A stretch of 64,000 bases of DNA from Marimonas arenosa (GCF_030848945.1 NZ_JANHAX010000001.1:310001-374000); one strand, 5' to 3'; counted from the stretch's first letter, positions 34,671 to 43,943 are shown. Notes: generated by a model from the letters alone, not told the origin. Numbers and translations are program-made.

Positions 34671-35393
34671 ATGACCGAAAAACACCACCACATCGCCTCG
34701 GCCTTCGACCGCGACCTCGAAGAGGTCCAGGCCGAGATCATGAAAATGGGCGGGCTGGTCGAAAACGCCATCCTCGCCGCCGCCGACAGCCTCGAGGCCC
34801 GCGACGAGGAAATGGCCGAGAAGGTCCGCGAAAACGACCGCGCCATCGACGAGCTGGAAGAGCTGATCAACGACGAAGCCGCCCGCATCATCGCCCTGCG
34901 CGCGCCTACCGCCATCGACCTGCGGCTGGTGCTCAGCGTGCTCAAGATCTCGGCCAATCTCGAACGTATCGGCGACTATGCCAAGAACATGGCCAAACGC
35001 ACCGGCATCCTGGTTCAGATGGCTCCGATCGAGGGCGCCACGGTGTCGCTGAAACGCATGGCCCGCGACGTGCAGCTGATGCTCAAGGACGCGCTCGATG
35101 CCTATATCCAGCGCGACGCCGCGCTGGCGATGGACGTGATCCATCGCGACCGCGATGTCGACCAGCTCTATAACGCGCTGTTCCGCGAATTCCTCACCTT
35201 CATGATGGAGGATCCGCGCAACATCACCCCCTGCATGCACCTGCATTTCATCGCCAAGAACACCGAGCGGATGGGGGATCACGTCACCGCCGTCGCCGAA
35301 CAGGTGGTCTATCTGGTCACCGGAGAAGTGCCCGACGAAGATCGCAAAAAGCGCGACGTCACCTCGACGGATGCCAGCCTGAGCGAGGACTGA
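34671..35393 (+). CDS. phoU: Phosphate signalling protein PhoU
   Basis: A 240-residue all-helical protein made of two PhoU repeats with metal-cluster E/D motifs (ERIGDYAKNMAKR in repeat 1; ERMGDHVTAVAEQV in repeat 2). It binds PstB and PhoR and turns off PhoB when phosphate is ample. Position between pstB and phoB fits exactly. Confidence 0.96.
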   Translation: MTEKHHHIASAFDRDLEEVQAEIMKMGGLVENAILAAADSLEARDEEMAEKVRENDRAIDELEELINDEAARIIALRAPTAIDLRLVLSVLKISANLERIGDYAKNMAKRTGILVQMAPIEGATVSLKRMARDVQLMLKDALDAYIQRDAALAMDVIHRDRDVDQLYNALFREFLTFMMEDPRNITPCMHLHFIAKNTERMGDHVTAVAEQVVYLVTGEVPDEDRKKRDVTSTDASLSED

Positions 35394-35397
35394 TCCG

Positions 35398-36087
35398 ATG
35401 ACAGCGCGACCGCCCAGCGTGCTTCTGGTTGAGGACGAACCGGCGCAGCGCGAGGTATTGGCCTACAATCTTGAGGCCGAAGGCTTCGAGGTTCTGCGTG
35501 CCGCCGACGGGGACGAAGCGTTGATGCTGCTGGAGGAAGCCCCGCCCGACATCGTACTGCTCGACTGGATGCTGCCGAACGTCTCGGGCATCGAGGTGTG
35601 CCGCCGGATCAAATCCCGCTCCGGCACGCGCGCGATCCCGGTGATCATGATCTCGGCGCGCTCGGAAGAAGTCGACCGGGTGCGGGGCCTGGAAACCGGG
35701 GCCGACGACTACGTGATTAAACCGTATTCCGTCGCCGAGTTGATGGCGCGCGTGCGAGCCCAGTTGCGACGGGTGCGGCCGGCGTCGGTCGGCGAACGGT
35801 TGGAATATGAAGACATCCTGCTCGACGCCGAAACCCACCGCGTGACCCGGGCCGGCAAGGAACTGAAGCTCGGGCCCACTGAATTCCGCCTGCTGACGAC
35901 GTTCATGGAGAAACCCGGCCGGGTGTTTTCACGCGACCAGTTGCTCGACCGGGTCTGGGGCCGCGACATCTATGTCGACACCCGCACCGTCGACGTGCAT
36001 ATCGGCCGTCTCCGCAAGGCTCTGATGGCGCACGGTGGATCCGATCCGTTGCGCACCATCCGCGGCACCGGCTACGCGTTGGGGTAG
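35398..36087 (+). CDS. phoB: Phosphate regulon response regulator PhoB
   Basis: A 229-residue OmpR-family regulator: receiver domain (VLLVEDEPAQREVLAYNL, phospho-Asp in IVLLDWMLPNVSG, Thr/Ser switch MISARSEEV, Lys in VIKPYS) and winged-helix domain (GPTEFRLLTTFMEKPGRVFS, DVHIGRLRKAL, RTIRGTGYALG). It is 4 bases after phoU. It should bind the Pho boxes at 29821 and 51108. Confidence 0.96.
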   Translation: MTARPPSVLLVEDEPAQREVLAYNLEAEGFEVLRAADGDEALMLLEEAPPDIVLLDWMLPNVSGIEVCRRIKSRSGTRAIPVIMISARSEEVDRVRGLETGADDYVIKPYSVAELMARVRAQLRRVRPASVGERLEYEDILLDAETHRVTRAGKELKLGPTEFRLLTTFMEKPGRVFSRDQLLDRVWGRDIYVDTRTVDVHIGRLRKALMAHGGSDPLRTIRGTGYALG

Positions 36088-36389
36088 GGGGCAGACCAGC
36101 CTGTCACCCGTTGGATTGGGGAGTCTGCGCTCGTACGACGGGGGCCCGGTCCCCTCGCAGAGCGCATTCTGGCACACAATGCCGGAGCCAGGCGTCGGCT
36201 ATGCGCAAGCTGGATTTCAGCCGGGCGGAAAACCTGCCGTCGCCGCACACCCCGTTAACCCGACCCATTTACGAAACCTTGGGCCACCGCGCGCCAGACG
36301 GGATGCCAGCCAGACTGCCAGCCAGGTTGCCAGACCGGCACTTTCCGCCGCCCCGAGGGCTTAACCATTCCGTCAGCGCATAAGCGGGA
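36088..36389. other. Gene-free gap with a short tandem repeat
   Basis: 302 bases between phoB and the convergent LysR gene. It holds a 12-base unit repeated three times (GCCAGCCAGACT, GCCAGCCAGGTT, GCCAGACCGGCA, 36305-36340) and a weak GGGG/CCCC hairpin near 36140. No T-rich terminator and no gene were found. Confidence 0.4.
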
Positions 36390-37298
36390 TTAACGCGGCA
36401 GCATCTCGTCCTCGTTCACCTGCTCGGCCAGCCAGTCGCGGAATGCCGCCAGGGCAGGGGCCCCGCGCCGCTCCTGTGGCCAGACCAGCCAGTAGGCGCC
36501 GATGCTTTCCTCCGGCCCGTCCAGTGCCAGGTGCAGGCGCCCATCGGCCAGTTCCTGTTCAACCAGGTAATCCGGCAGCAGCCCCACACCCAACCCGTGC
36601 AGCGCGGCCTGCACGATGGTGGTGAACTGGTCATAGACCATGCCCGGCACCGGTCCGGTCTTCAGCCCCTTGGCGGCAAACCAGCGTTGCCAGATACGCG
36701 GCCGGGTCTGGAGATGCAAAAGCGGCAGTCGCAGCAGATCGTGACCGGTCTCAACGTGCCGTCCGGCCAAAAGGCCGGGGGCCGCCACCGGCACCAGCAC
36801 CTCTTTCGCCAGCAACAGCTTTTCCGTTTCCGGCCAGTCTCCATCGCCAAAAGTTATTGCAGCATCAAAGGGTTGAATGTCAAAGTTGAACATCTCCATT
36901 ACGGTGGTCATATTGATGGTGACTTCGGGATAGGCCTTTGAAAATTGCGGCAAGCGTGGCACCAACCAGCGCATTCCGAAGGTTGGCAGGATCGCCAGAT
37001 TCAGCGCGCCGCCGCTCGGATTGGTCTGCAATTTCAACGCCGCCTGGGCTATCTTCTGCAGTCCGGCGCGGACCTCCTCGGCATAGGCCGCTCCGGCGGG
37101 CGTCAGCGCCAGGCGTTTGCCGGCGCGGTTCAGCAACGCTACCCCCAGCTGCGCTTCCAGCGCCTTCAATTGCCGCGACACCGCGCCCTGGGTCAGCGAC
37201 AACTCGGCGGCCGCTGCCGTGGCGCTTCCCAGCCGCGCCACAGCTTCCAGAGCCTGCAGGGCAGAGATCGAAGGCAAGAACCGCCTTGGCGCAATCAT
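36390..37298 (-). CDS. LysR family transcriptional regulator (GcvA/GcdR-like)
   Basis: A 302-residue LysR regulator. N-terminal winged HTH: ALQALEAVARLGSATAAAAELSLTQGAVSRQLKALEAQLG; then a linker helix and a substrate-binding domain. It resembles the GcvA subgroup (ILPTFGMRWLVPRLPQF). It is divergent to gcdH with a 108-base gap containing an inverted repeat, so it most likely controls glutaryl-CoA dehydrogenase, as GcdR does in other proteobacteria. The inducer is presumably a glutarate-pathway metabolite. Confidence 0.88.
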   Translation of the reverse strand: MIAPRRFLPSISALQALEAVARLGSATAAAAELSLTQGAVSRQLKALEAQLGVALLNRAGKRLALTPAGAAYAEEVRAGLQKIAQAALKLQTNPSGGALNLAILPTFGMRWLVPRLPQFSKAYPEVTINMTTVMEMFNFDIQPFDAAITFGDGDWPETEKLLLAKEVLVPVAAPGLLAGRHVETGHDLLRLPLLHLQTRPRIWQRWFAAKGLKTGPVPGMVYDQFTTIVQAALHGLGVGLLPDYLVEQELADGRLHLALDGPEESIGAYWLVWPQERRGAPALAAFRDWLAEQVNEDEMLPR

Positions 37299-37336
37299 GT
37301 ATTCCGTTACCTCATGAAACTATGCGTAATTGTCGA

Positions 37337-37363
37337 TTTATCATGCAAAATACTCAAGATAAA
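37337..37363. promoter_or_regulatory. Inverted repeat, candidate LysR operator
   Basis: TTTATC (37337-37342) and GATAAA (37358-37363) form perfect 6-base arms separated by 15 bases in the divergent lysR-gcdH promoter region. The size and A/T-rich arms suit a LysR-type recognition site. The region is clearly AT-rich compared with its surroundings. Confidence 0.4.
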
Positions 37364-37406
37364 CTATTGAAGAATTCCCAACCCACCGGACGCAGGAGCC
37401 CACAAC

Positions 37407-38627
37407 ATGCTCGACAAACCCCACCTCCGCCTCAAGGACGCGCCCGATCTCGGGCAGTTTACCTGGGACGATCCGTTCCGCTTCGATGACCAGCTCACCG
37501 AAGAGGAGCGCATGATCCGTGACAGCGCGCATGCCTACGCCCAGGAAAAGCTGCAACCGCGCGTGCTCGACGCCTTTCAGAACGAAACCACCGATCCCGA
37601 GATTTTCCGCGAAATGGGCGAGATGGGGCTTCTGGGCGTCACCACTCCCGAGGAGTATGGCGGGCTCGGGTCGGGATACGTTTCCTACGGTCTTGTGGCG
37701 CGGGAAATCGAAAGGGTAGACAGCGGGTATCGTTCGATGATGAGCGTGCAGTCCAGCCTGGTGATGTACCCGATCTACGCCTATGGCTCGGAAGAACAAC
37801 GGAAAAAATACCTTCCGAAACTTGCCTCGGGCGAGTGGATCGGCTGCTTTGGCCTGACCGAGCCTGACGCCGGTTCGGATCCGGCCGGCATGAAGACCCG
37901 TGCCGAAAAAACCACCGACGGCTACCGCCTGACAGGTTCAAAGATGTGGATTTCCAACGCGCCGATCGCCGATGTGTTCGTCGTCTGGGCAAAATCCGAG
38001 GCGCATGGCGGTAAGATCCGCGGCTTTGTGCTGGAAAAAGGCATGCAAGGCCTCAGCGCACCCAAAATCCTGAACAAAATGTCTCTCAGGGCGTCGATCA
38101 CCGGCGAGATCGTGATGGACGGCGTCGAGGTGGGCGAGGGGGCGTTGCTGCCCCATGTGGAAGGGCTCAAAGGCCCGTTCGGCTGCCTCAACCGTGCCCG
38201 TTACGGTATCAGTTGGGGCGCTATGGGTGCGGCCGAGGCGTGCTGGCACGGCGCGCGGCAATACGGGCTCGACCGACACCAGTTCAAGCGGCCGCTGGCG
38301 CAAACCCAGCTGTTCCAGCGCAAGCTGGCCGACATGCAGACCGAGATCGCGCTTGGCCTGCAGGCCTCGCTCCGGGTCGGACGCCTGATGGACGGGGCCA
38401 ACGCTGCGCCCGAGATGATCTCTATCGTCAAGCGCAACAATGTCGGCAAGGCGCTCGACATCGCACGGATGGCGCGCGACATGCACGGCGGCAATGGTAT
38501 CAGCCTCGAATTCCAGGTGATCCGCCACATGCTCAACCTTGAGACCGTGAACACCTACGAAGGCACTCATGACGTGCATGCACTGATCCTGGGCCGCGCA
38601 CAAACCGGCCTGCAAGCCTTTTTCTGA
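37407..38627 (+). CDS. gcdH: Glutaryl-CoA dehydrogenase
   Basis: A 406-residue flavoenzyme converting glutaryl-CoA to crotonyl-CoA in lysine, tryptophan and glutarate breakdown. Family marks: [66 protein letters not shown] (the GcdH-specific RYGI-WG block), [17 protein letters not shown] and the catalytic Glu in [17 protein letters not shown]. Full length. The usual partner CaiB-type CoA transferase is not adjacent. Confidence 0.95.
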   Translation: MLDKPHLRLKDAPDLGQFTWDDPFRFDDQLTEEERMIRDSAHAYAQEKLQPRVLDAFQNETTDPEIFREMGEMGLLGVTTPEEYGGLGSGYVSYGLVAREIERVDSGYRSMMSVQSSLVMYPIYAYGSEEQRKKYLPKLASGEWIGCFGLTEPDAGSDPAGMKTRAEKTTDGYRLTGSKMWISNAPIADVFVVWAKSEAHGGKIRGFVLEKGMQGLSAPKILNKMSLRASITGEIVMDGVEVGEGALLPHVEGLKGPFGCLNRARYGISWGAMGAAEACWHGARQYGLDRHQFKRPLAQTQLFQRKLADMQTEIALGLQASLRVGRLMDGANAAPEMISIVKRNNVGKALDIARMARDMHGGNGISLEFQVIRHMLNLETVNTYEGTHDVHALILGRAQTGLQAFF

Positions 38628-38644
38628 GAACCCTCCACAGCAGG

Positions 38645-38664
38645 GGAGCGCCATCCGGCGCTCC
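38645..38664 (+). terminator. Hairpin downstream of gcdH
   Basis: Perfect 8-base stem GGAGCGCC / GGCGCTCC with an ATCC loop, 18 bases after the gcdH stop. No T-run follows, so termination is uncertain. Confidence 0.45.
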
Positions 38665-38680
38665 GCTCCTGAATCCTATA

Positions 38681-38696
38681 AGCGCATAATCAGTAT
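38681..38696. promoter_or_regulatory. Inverted repeat upstream of luxR-type gene
   Basis: CATAAT-CAGT-ATTATG, a perfect 6-4-6 palindrome in an AT-rich 280-base gap, 213 bases before the regulator start. It has the same 6-4-6 geometry as the palindrome downstream of the regulator (39721-39736) but different arms. Possible autoregulatory or foreign regulator site. Confidence 0.35.
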
Positions 38697-38908
38697 TATG
38701 GTAACTACGTTATTTGCCAAATACGGCTTGCTTTCCGAGACTTCAGTTTCAGAACCAGATTAAGAAAAATCCAACCGCACGCTCGACAGGTCCCGCTTTA
38801 AAACGTTAAAGTTAATGAACCATTTACGGAACGAAATCAGGCAATGTCTCCGGTTAACGCCCACCACCCGCTACCGGCGTGAACGGCAGACTGAAGGGGA
38901 TGCCAAAC

Positions 38909-39664
38909 ATGAGTCTGGTGGAGTATCTTGACGAGATCACCAACGCCCCGTCGGTCGAGGCGCTATGGGATCAGCATGTGCGCAAGATGGCGGAATTCGG
39001 GTTCGATCGGCTGTTCTACGGCTACACCAACTTCCGCCATGGCACGTCGCTAGGAGATCCCGACGATTTCATCATCCTGACCAACCACCCGAAAGAATAC
39101 ACCGACTGGTTTCTGGGTGAACAGATGTATTTCCACGCACCAATGGTGAAATGGTCGCTGGAAAACGAAGGCTGGACCAGTTGGGGTATGCTGGGCGAAT
39201 TGTTGGAAAACGGCGAGTTGCCGTCGAAGGCGATCGAAGTCTTTGAATTCAATAAGAAAATGCACGTTACCTGTGGTTACACGATTAGCTTCAAATCGGT
39301 GTCACCGCGCTCCAAGGGCGCGATTGCCCTGACCGGTGCCAAGGACATGAGCCAGGCCGATGTCGATGCCATCTGGGCCGAACACGGTCCCGATATCATG
39401 GTGATGAACAACGTCGCTCATCTCAAGATCCAGTCCCTGCCCTATGTCCGGCCGACCCGCGGCCTGACCAAGCGCCAGCTCGAGGCATTGCATTGGGTTG
39501 GTGACGGAAAAACCACGGCCGATATTGCCATGTTGATGGGCCTGACGCCGGCGACGGTGGAAAAACATCTGCGGCTGGCCCGCGACGTGCTGAACGTCGA
39601 AACCACCGCCCAAGCGGTGCTGAAAGCGGCGCTGCAGAATCAGATGTTCGTCGTCGAATACTGA
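38909..39664 (+). CDS. LuxR-family autoinducer-binding regulator (LuxR solo)
   Basis: A 251-residue regulator with an N-terminal autoinducer-binding domain (residues ~15-160: FDRLFYGYTNFRH, YTDWFLGEQMYFHAPMVKW with the conserved W, Y and D-like positions) and a C-terminal GerE/LuxR helix-turn-helix (LTKRQLEALHWVGDGKTTADIAMLMGLTPATVEKHLRLARDVLNVETTAQAV). ATG 38909 is chosen because AAGGGG lies 9 bases before it. No luxI synthase is adjacent, so it is an orphan that may sense its own or foreign acyl-homoserine lactones. A lux-box-like palindrome lies 53 bases after its stop codon. Confidence 0.9.
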   Translation: MSLVEYLDEITNAPSVEALWDQHVRKMAEFGFDRLFYGYTNFRHGTSLGDPDDFIILTNHPKEYTDWFLGEQMYFHAPMVKWSLENEGWTSWGMLGELLENGELPSKAIEVFEFNKKMHVTCGYTISFKSVSPRSKGAIALTGAKDMSQADVDAIWAEHGPDIMVMNNVAHLKIQSLPYVRPTRGLTKRQLEALHWVGDGKTTADIAMLMGLTPATVEKHLRLARDVLNVETTAQAVLKAALQNQMFVVEY

Positions 39665-39716
39665 TCTCCAACCCGTTTTCTAACGCAATTACTGGGAAAC
39701 AGACTGTTTTTGTCCA

Positions 39717-39740
39717 AAAGGTAAGGATTCCCTTACTTTT
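39717..39740 (+). promoter_or_regulatory. Lux-box-like 10-4-10 palindrome and promoter
   Basis: Arms AAAGGTAAGG and CCTTACTTTT around ATTC; 9 of 10 arm positions pair. CATAGT at 39760-39765 would be the -10 box, placing the palindrome centre near -43 of a start at ~39772, the class II position used by LuxR-type activators. The arms differ from the canonical Vibrio lux box, which is usual between systems. The hairpin could also act as a terminator for the regulator gene, since TTTT follows. Confidence 0.4.
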
Positions 39741-39771
39741 CGTAATCCCATCCCGATGGCATAGTTGAGTT

Positions 39772-39987
39772 GTTCCGTGAGTGGTGGCTTAAAGCCTGGG
39801 AACAAACAGGATGTAACCTTGAGATTTCAAGGCGCTGCGTTTTGTCCGGTTCAACCGGTGCTGGCCAGAGGGTTTATTCCTCGACCTGATGGCCAGCGAA
39901 CATTGGGACCGCCCTTCTCATCCCCATTTGCCGGGCGGGATCAAGAAAGAAACGGCGTCGGATCTCTCCGGCGCCGTTTACCTTTTC
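39772..39987 (+). ncRNA. Candidate structured RNA between luxR-type gene and tsf
   Basis: About 215 bases with five successive hairpins and no credible ORF: GTTCC/GGAAC enclosing GGCTT/AAGCC (39772-39803); CCTTGA/TCAAGG (39817-39832); GCTGGCCA/TGGCCAGC (39860-39897) with an inner GAGG/CCTC; CCGCCC/GGGCGG (39909-39938); and a terminator stem AAACGGCG/CGCCGTTT (39950-39979) followed by ACCTTTTC. I do not recognise it as 6S, tmRNA, SRP or RNase P RNA. The last stem also serves the convergent tsf transcript. The promoter context suggests quorum control. Confidence 0.4.
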
Positions 39988-40029
39988 TAAACAGGTTGTT
40001 GCGCGCGTTTATTCACGCAACGCTCAAGG

Positions 40030-40911
40030 TCAGCCCTGGGCCGCCTTGGCCACCTCGGCAGCAAAGTCTTCCTGCTTTTTCTCAATGCCCTCGCCGACTT
40101 CGAGCCGGACATAGCCGGTGATCTCGATGCCGCCCTCTTTCGCGGCCTGGGCCACGGTCAGATCGGGGTTGACCACGAAGGCCTGGTTGAGAAGCGTGAT
40201 CTCGGCGAGGAATTTTTTCATCCGTCCTTCGATCATCTTCTCGATCACCTGCTCGGGCTTACCCGATTCCCGCGCGATGTCGATCTGCACCTGACGTTCC
40301 TTCTCGACGATGGCCGGATCCAGCGCATCCTCGTTCAGGGCCTGCGGCCGCGGATCGGCGGCGGCGACGTGCATGGCAACCTGGCGGGCGAGGCCTTCGT
40401 CATCGCCAGAGAACGCCACGAGAACGCCGATCTTACCCATGCCCGGCGCTGCTGCATTGTGGACGTAAGCCACCACGTTCTGGCCTTCGACCGCGGCCAT
40501 CCGGCGCAGGGTCATGTTCTCGCCGATGGTGGCGATTGCGTCGGTGATGGCGGTTTCCACCGGCTTGCCACCCAGATCGGCCGCTTTCAGCGCCTCGATA
40601 TCGGCGGTACCAAGCGCGGTCGTGGCGACATCGCCGACCAGCTTCTGAAACTGATCGTTCTTTGCCACGAAATCGGTTTCCGAGTTGAGTTCGATAGCCA
40701 CGCCGCGGCCGCCCTCGACGGCAACGCCGACCAGGCCCTCGGCTGCGGTGCGGCCCGATTTCTTGGCGGCCTTCGCCAACCCCTTGGTGCGCAGCCAGTC
40801 GACCGCGGCTTCCATGTCGCCGTCGGTTTCAGTCAGCGCTTTTTTCGCGTCCATCATGCCTGCGCCGGTGCTGTCGCGCAGTTCCTTAACCATTGCTGCT
40901 GTGATCGCCAT
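40030..40911 (-). CDS. tsf: Translation elongation factor Ts
   Basis: A 293-residue nucleotide exchange factor for EF-Tu. It begins [26 protein letters not shown], the standard EF-Ts N-terminus, with [22 protein letters not shown] and the core [11 protein letters not shown] block. C-terminal [21 protein letters not shown] end present. It is downstream of rpsB in the usual order. Confidence 0.98.
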   Translation of the reverse strand: MAITAAMVKELRDSTGAGMMDAKKALTETDGDMEAAVDWLRTKGLAKAAKKSGRTAAEGLVGVAVEGGRGVAIELNSETDFVAKNDQFQKLVGDVATTALGTADIEALKAADLGGKPVETAITDAIATIGENMTLRRMAAVEGQNVVAYVHNAAAPGMGKIGVLVAFSGDDEGLARQVAMHVAAADPRPQALNEDALDPAIVEKERQVQIDIARESGKPEQVIEKMIEGRMKKFLAEITLLNQAFVVNPDLTVAQAAKEGGIEITGYVRLEVGEGIEKKQEDFAAEVAKAAQG

Positions 40912-40986
40912 GTTCGGCTCCTCTCAACTTTTCAAAGCGGTGTGCGGGCGCGCTCTTGGCACGCCCGCATGACATTGCGGTGACCC

Positions 40987-41793
40987 TCAGGCCTCGGCAG
41001 ACTCTTCGGCCGGCGCGGCAGCTTCCTCGGCAGGCGCCTTTTCGGCCACGGCCTCTTCCACTGGCGCTTCTTCCATGGCTCCCAGGTCGACCCCGGCAGC
41101 ACCCAGTTGGGCACTCATGCCGTCGAGCGCGGCGCGGGAGGCCAGATCACAGTACAGCGCGATGGCGCGCGCGGCGTCGTCGTTGCCGGGGATGATGTAG
41201 TCAATGCCTTCGGGCTTGCAGTTGGTGTCGACAACGGCCACCACCGGGATACCCAGCTTGTTGGCCTCGGCCACGGCCAGAGCCTCTTTTTTGACGTCAA
41301 TGACGAACAGCAGGTCCGGCACACCGCCCATTTCGCGGATGCCGCCAAGCGACGCCTGCAATTTGGCCTGCTCGCGCTCCATGCCAAGCCGTTCTTTCTT
41401 GGTCAGACCCTCGGCGCCGCCTGCAAGCTGTTCGTCGATCGCCTTGAGGCGGTTGATCGACTGCGACACGGTTTGCCAGTTGGTCAGGGTGCCGCCGAGC
41501 CAGCGGTGGTTCATGAAATACTGCGCCGATTTCTCGGCGGCGTCGGCGATCGGGCCCGACGCCTGTCGCTTTGTACCGACGAACAGCAGCCGGCCACCCT
41601 TGGCAACGGTTTCACGGATCGCGTTCAGCGCCGCGTCGAGCATCGGCACGGTCTGGGTCAGGTCGATGATATGGATGCCGTTGCGCGCGCCATAGATGAA
41701 CTCGCCCATGCGGGGGTTCCAACGCTGCGTCTGGTGGCCAAAGTGAACGCCCGCTTCCAAGAGCTGGCGCATGGTGAACTCGGGAAGAGCCAT
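40987..41793 (-). CDS. rpsB: 30S ribosomal protein S2
   Basis: A 268-residue ribosomal protein with the S2 signatures [36 protein letters not shown], and [34 protein letters not shown]. The C-terminal ~40 residues are an Ala/Glu/Pro low-complexity tail ([20 protein letters not shown]), common in alphaproteobacterial S2. It forms the rpsB-tsf operon with a 75-base gap. Confidence 0.98.
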   Translation of the reverse strand: MALPEFTMRQLLEAGVHFGHQTQRWNPRMGEFIYGARNGIHIIDLTQTVPMLDAALNAIRETVAKGGRLLFVGTKRQASGPIADAAEKSAQYFMNHRWLGGTLTNWQTVSQSINRLKAIDEQLAGGAEGLTKKERLGMEREQAKLQASLGGIREMGGVPDLLFVIDVKKEALAVAEANKLGIPVVAVVDTNCKPEGIDYIIPGNDDAARAIALYCDLASRAALDGMSAQLGAAGVDLGAMEEAPVEEAVAEKAPAEEAAAPAEESAEA

Positions 41794-41971
41794 GTCCTAG
41801 TTTCCTTTCCGGTTTACGCCTCGACACGGGATGAGAAGCCTCTGCTTCAACCGGTGGACCGTTGGGGATGTCTCCCCCAAAGGCCCGCCCATGCCTGCGG
41901 ATTGAATGGCGGGCGTATAGAGGTGTTTGCCGGCATTGGCAACCCCCTGCCCGGCCCGTTATGTTGGCGGG

Positions 41972-43120
41972 TCAGAAAACGGTGCGCTCGAGCACCCAGA
42001 ATACCCCGATCGCGGCAATCGCCAGCGACACGGGATTGGTTATACGGGCCCGGTACCAAGGCTTGTCGCGGAACCACGCGCCAACGGCGAGAAACGCCAG
42101 CGCGATCACGGTCAACTGGCCGAACTCGACGCCGACATTGAACCCCAGCAGCGCCGGAACGAATTGCGCCTCGGGCAGGCCGAATTCCTCCAGCACGCTG
42201 GCAAAGCCCAGGCCGTGCAAAAGGCCGAAGCTGAACACGATCATGGGCCGCCAGGGGTTCAGGTGATCGGTAAAGAGGTTCTCGATCGCGACATAGACGA
42301 TCGAGGCGGCGATCAGCGGCTCGACGATGCTGCCCGGCACGGTCACCCAGCCGAGCGCGCCCAATGCCAGCGTCACCGTGTGGGCCGCGGTAAAGGCCGT
42401 GACCTGCCACAACAGCGGCCGCAGATGCGCCGCCAGCAGAAAAAGCCCCAAAACGAACAGGATATGATCCAGACCCTTGGGCAGGATGTGATCGAAACCG
42501 ATCGGAATGTAGCCGGCAAAGACCTGCCAGCCGGTCTGGGTCGTGCCACCCGTCAACGCGAAAGAGGCACTCGTTTCCCCCCCCGCCAGTGTCGCCGTAA
42601 ACGGGGTTTGGACCGTGCCCACCTGCCGTACGATCAAGGTTCCATAGCTCCTCGACCAGCCGATCGCGGCCTGCCCTGCTCCCGCCGGCAGTGGCGCAGA
42701 GAAGCGCAGAAGAGTCTGACGCACCAGCTCCGGGTCGCCCGGGTCACGGATCTCCTGGCCGTCGAATGCCATAGCCACGGCGGTGCCATCGACCCGCAGA
42801 TCGACATTGGCTGCGAAAATCGGCGCGAAGACCATCAGCCGTTCAACCAGCGCCGCCGGCGGCAGCATCCGCAGCGCGTCGTAATCGGCTGCTTGCGGCG
42901 CGGCGTTGGTATCCTCGACCTCAGACAGGTCGATCCCTGCCATCACCGCCTCGAGTGTCACCTCGAAAGCCAAGTGCAGCACGCCGTCTCGGGCCTCGAT
43001 CTCAACGATTGATGGGAAAACCTCGTGCGCGCGCGATTGTGACCCGCTCAGCCATAGGAAAACACTTGCCAGCAGCCCGGCAATCAGGCCCCCTGCGCCA
43101 ATGACACCATTTCTTCGCAT
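41972..43120 (-). CDS. HupE/UreJ-2-like membrane protein
   Basis: A 382-residue protein: signal segment (GGLIAGLLASVFLWLSG), a periplasmic N-terminal domain of ~180 residues (HEVFPSIVEIEARDGVLHLAFEV), then ~6-7 membrane helices with GFDHILPKGLDHILFVLGLFLL, AFTAAHTVTLALGALG, and FSFGLLHGLGFASVLEEFGL, the His-rich blocks of the HupE/UreJ_2 family. Family members are proposed metal (Ni/Co) or gas-related transporters; here no hydrogenase or urease gene is nearby. Its start codon overlaps that of the divergent DUF4198-like gene. The function is unproven. Confidence 0.82.
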   Translation of the reverse strand: MRRNGVIGAGGLIAGLLASVFLWLSGSQSRAHEVFPSIVEIEARDGVLHLAFEVTLEAVMAGIDLSEVEDTNAAPQAADYDALRMLPPAALVERLMVFAPIFAANVDLRVDGTAVAMAFDGQEIRDPGDPELVRQTLLRFSAPLPAGAGQAAIGWSRSYGTLIVRQVGTVQTPFTATLAGGETSASFALTGGTTQTGWQVFAGYIPIGFDHILPKGLDHILFVLGLFLLAAHLRPLLWQVTAFTAAHTVTLALGALGWVTVPGSIVEPLIAASIVYVAIENLFTDHLNPWRPMIVFSFGLLHGLGFASVLEEFGLPEAQFVPALLGFNVGVEFGQLTVIALAFLAVGAWFRDKPWYRARITNPVSLAIAAIGVFWVLERTVF

Positions 43121-43904
43121 GACCCTCGTCTTCGTCCTGTTGTCGTTCGCGCGTCCGGCACTGTCGCACGAGTTTTGGATAGAAGCACAGACCTATCAAG
43201 TGCGACCCGGCGGACAAATCGAAGCGGGGCTTTACAATGGTCAATATTTCACTGGCGTCGAGATGGCCTGGTTCGAAACCCGCATCTCCCATGCCGGCTG
43301 GATGCAGGGCGCCGACAGCGGTGGGTTCGACAGCCGCAGCGGCGACCGTCCTGCGCTGAAACTACCCGCCCCCGGCCCGGGACTGGTGCAGCTTCTCTAC
43401 CAGTCCACGGCGCGCAAGTTGACCTATACCGATTGGGGGAAATTCGAGAATTTCGCCGCGAGCAAGGGCAATGGCTGGGCCATAGCCCGCCATGCCGAAC
43501 GCGGCCTGTTGCGCACCGGGTTCTCCGAAAGCTACACCCGCTACTGCAAGGCGTTGGTGGCCGTGGGCGACGGCGCCGGAGCCGATCGCGCAACAGGTAT
43601 GGAAGTCGAACTGGTTGCACTGTCGAACCCTTACACCGAGCCGCCGCAGGCGGGTCTGCGGGTCGAGATGCGCTACAAGGGCAGGCCCCTGCCCGAGACG
43701 CAAATCGACGTGTTCGAAAAGAAAGACGATGGCCCGGCCGAGAGCTTCCACGTCATCACCGATCTGGCGGGTCGCGCAACGGTGCCGCTCAAGCCCGGCC
43801 ATCGCTACCTGCTCGATTCCGTGGTTCTGCGCGAGCCTGAAACCGACGGCCCGCACGTTTGGGAAAGCCTCTGGGCTTCGCTCACCTTCGAGGTGCCGCG
43901 ATAA
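43119..43904 (+). CDS. DUF4198-like secreted protein
   Basis: A ~261-residue exported protein: signal MTLVFVLLSFARPALS and mature HEFWIEAQTYQVRPGGQIEA, the typical opening of DUF4198 proteins (periplasmic partners of metal/cobalt uptake loci). C-terminal FHVITDLAGRATVPLKPGHRYLLDSVVLREPE also fits (an Ig-like fold). The start at 43119 shares bases with the divergent HupE-like start; 43101 is the only other in-frame ATG close by. Together with the HupE-like gene it suggests a metal-handling pair. psuK follows 39 bases downstream. Confidence 0.78.
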   Translation: MTLVFVLLSFARPALSHEFWIEAQTYQVRPGGQIEAGLYNGQYFTGVEMAWFETRISHAGWMQGADSGGFDSRSGDRPALKLPAPGPGLVQLLYQSTARKLTYTDWGKFENFAASKGNGWAIARHAERGLLRTGFSESYTRYCKALVAVGDGAGADRATGMEVELVALSNPYTEPPQAGLRVEMRYKGRPLPETQIDVFEKKDDGPAESFHVITDLAGRATVPLKPGHRYLLDSVVLREPETDGPHVWESLWASLTFEVPR

Positions 43905-43943
43905 GCCCTTGCAGCGAACCCGCACGGCGGGCAGGAAGACGCC

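Noticed and set aside
39772..39987. 6S RNA identity for the structured interval
   Set aside because: The two ends do not pair into the long rod with a central bubble that 6S RNA requires; hairpins are local and successive.
39765..40121. 118-codon plus-strand ORF downstream of the luxR-type gene
   Set aside because: Runs through a terminator hairpin and antisense into tsf; no start signal. The interval is better explained as RNA.
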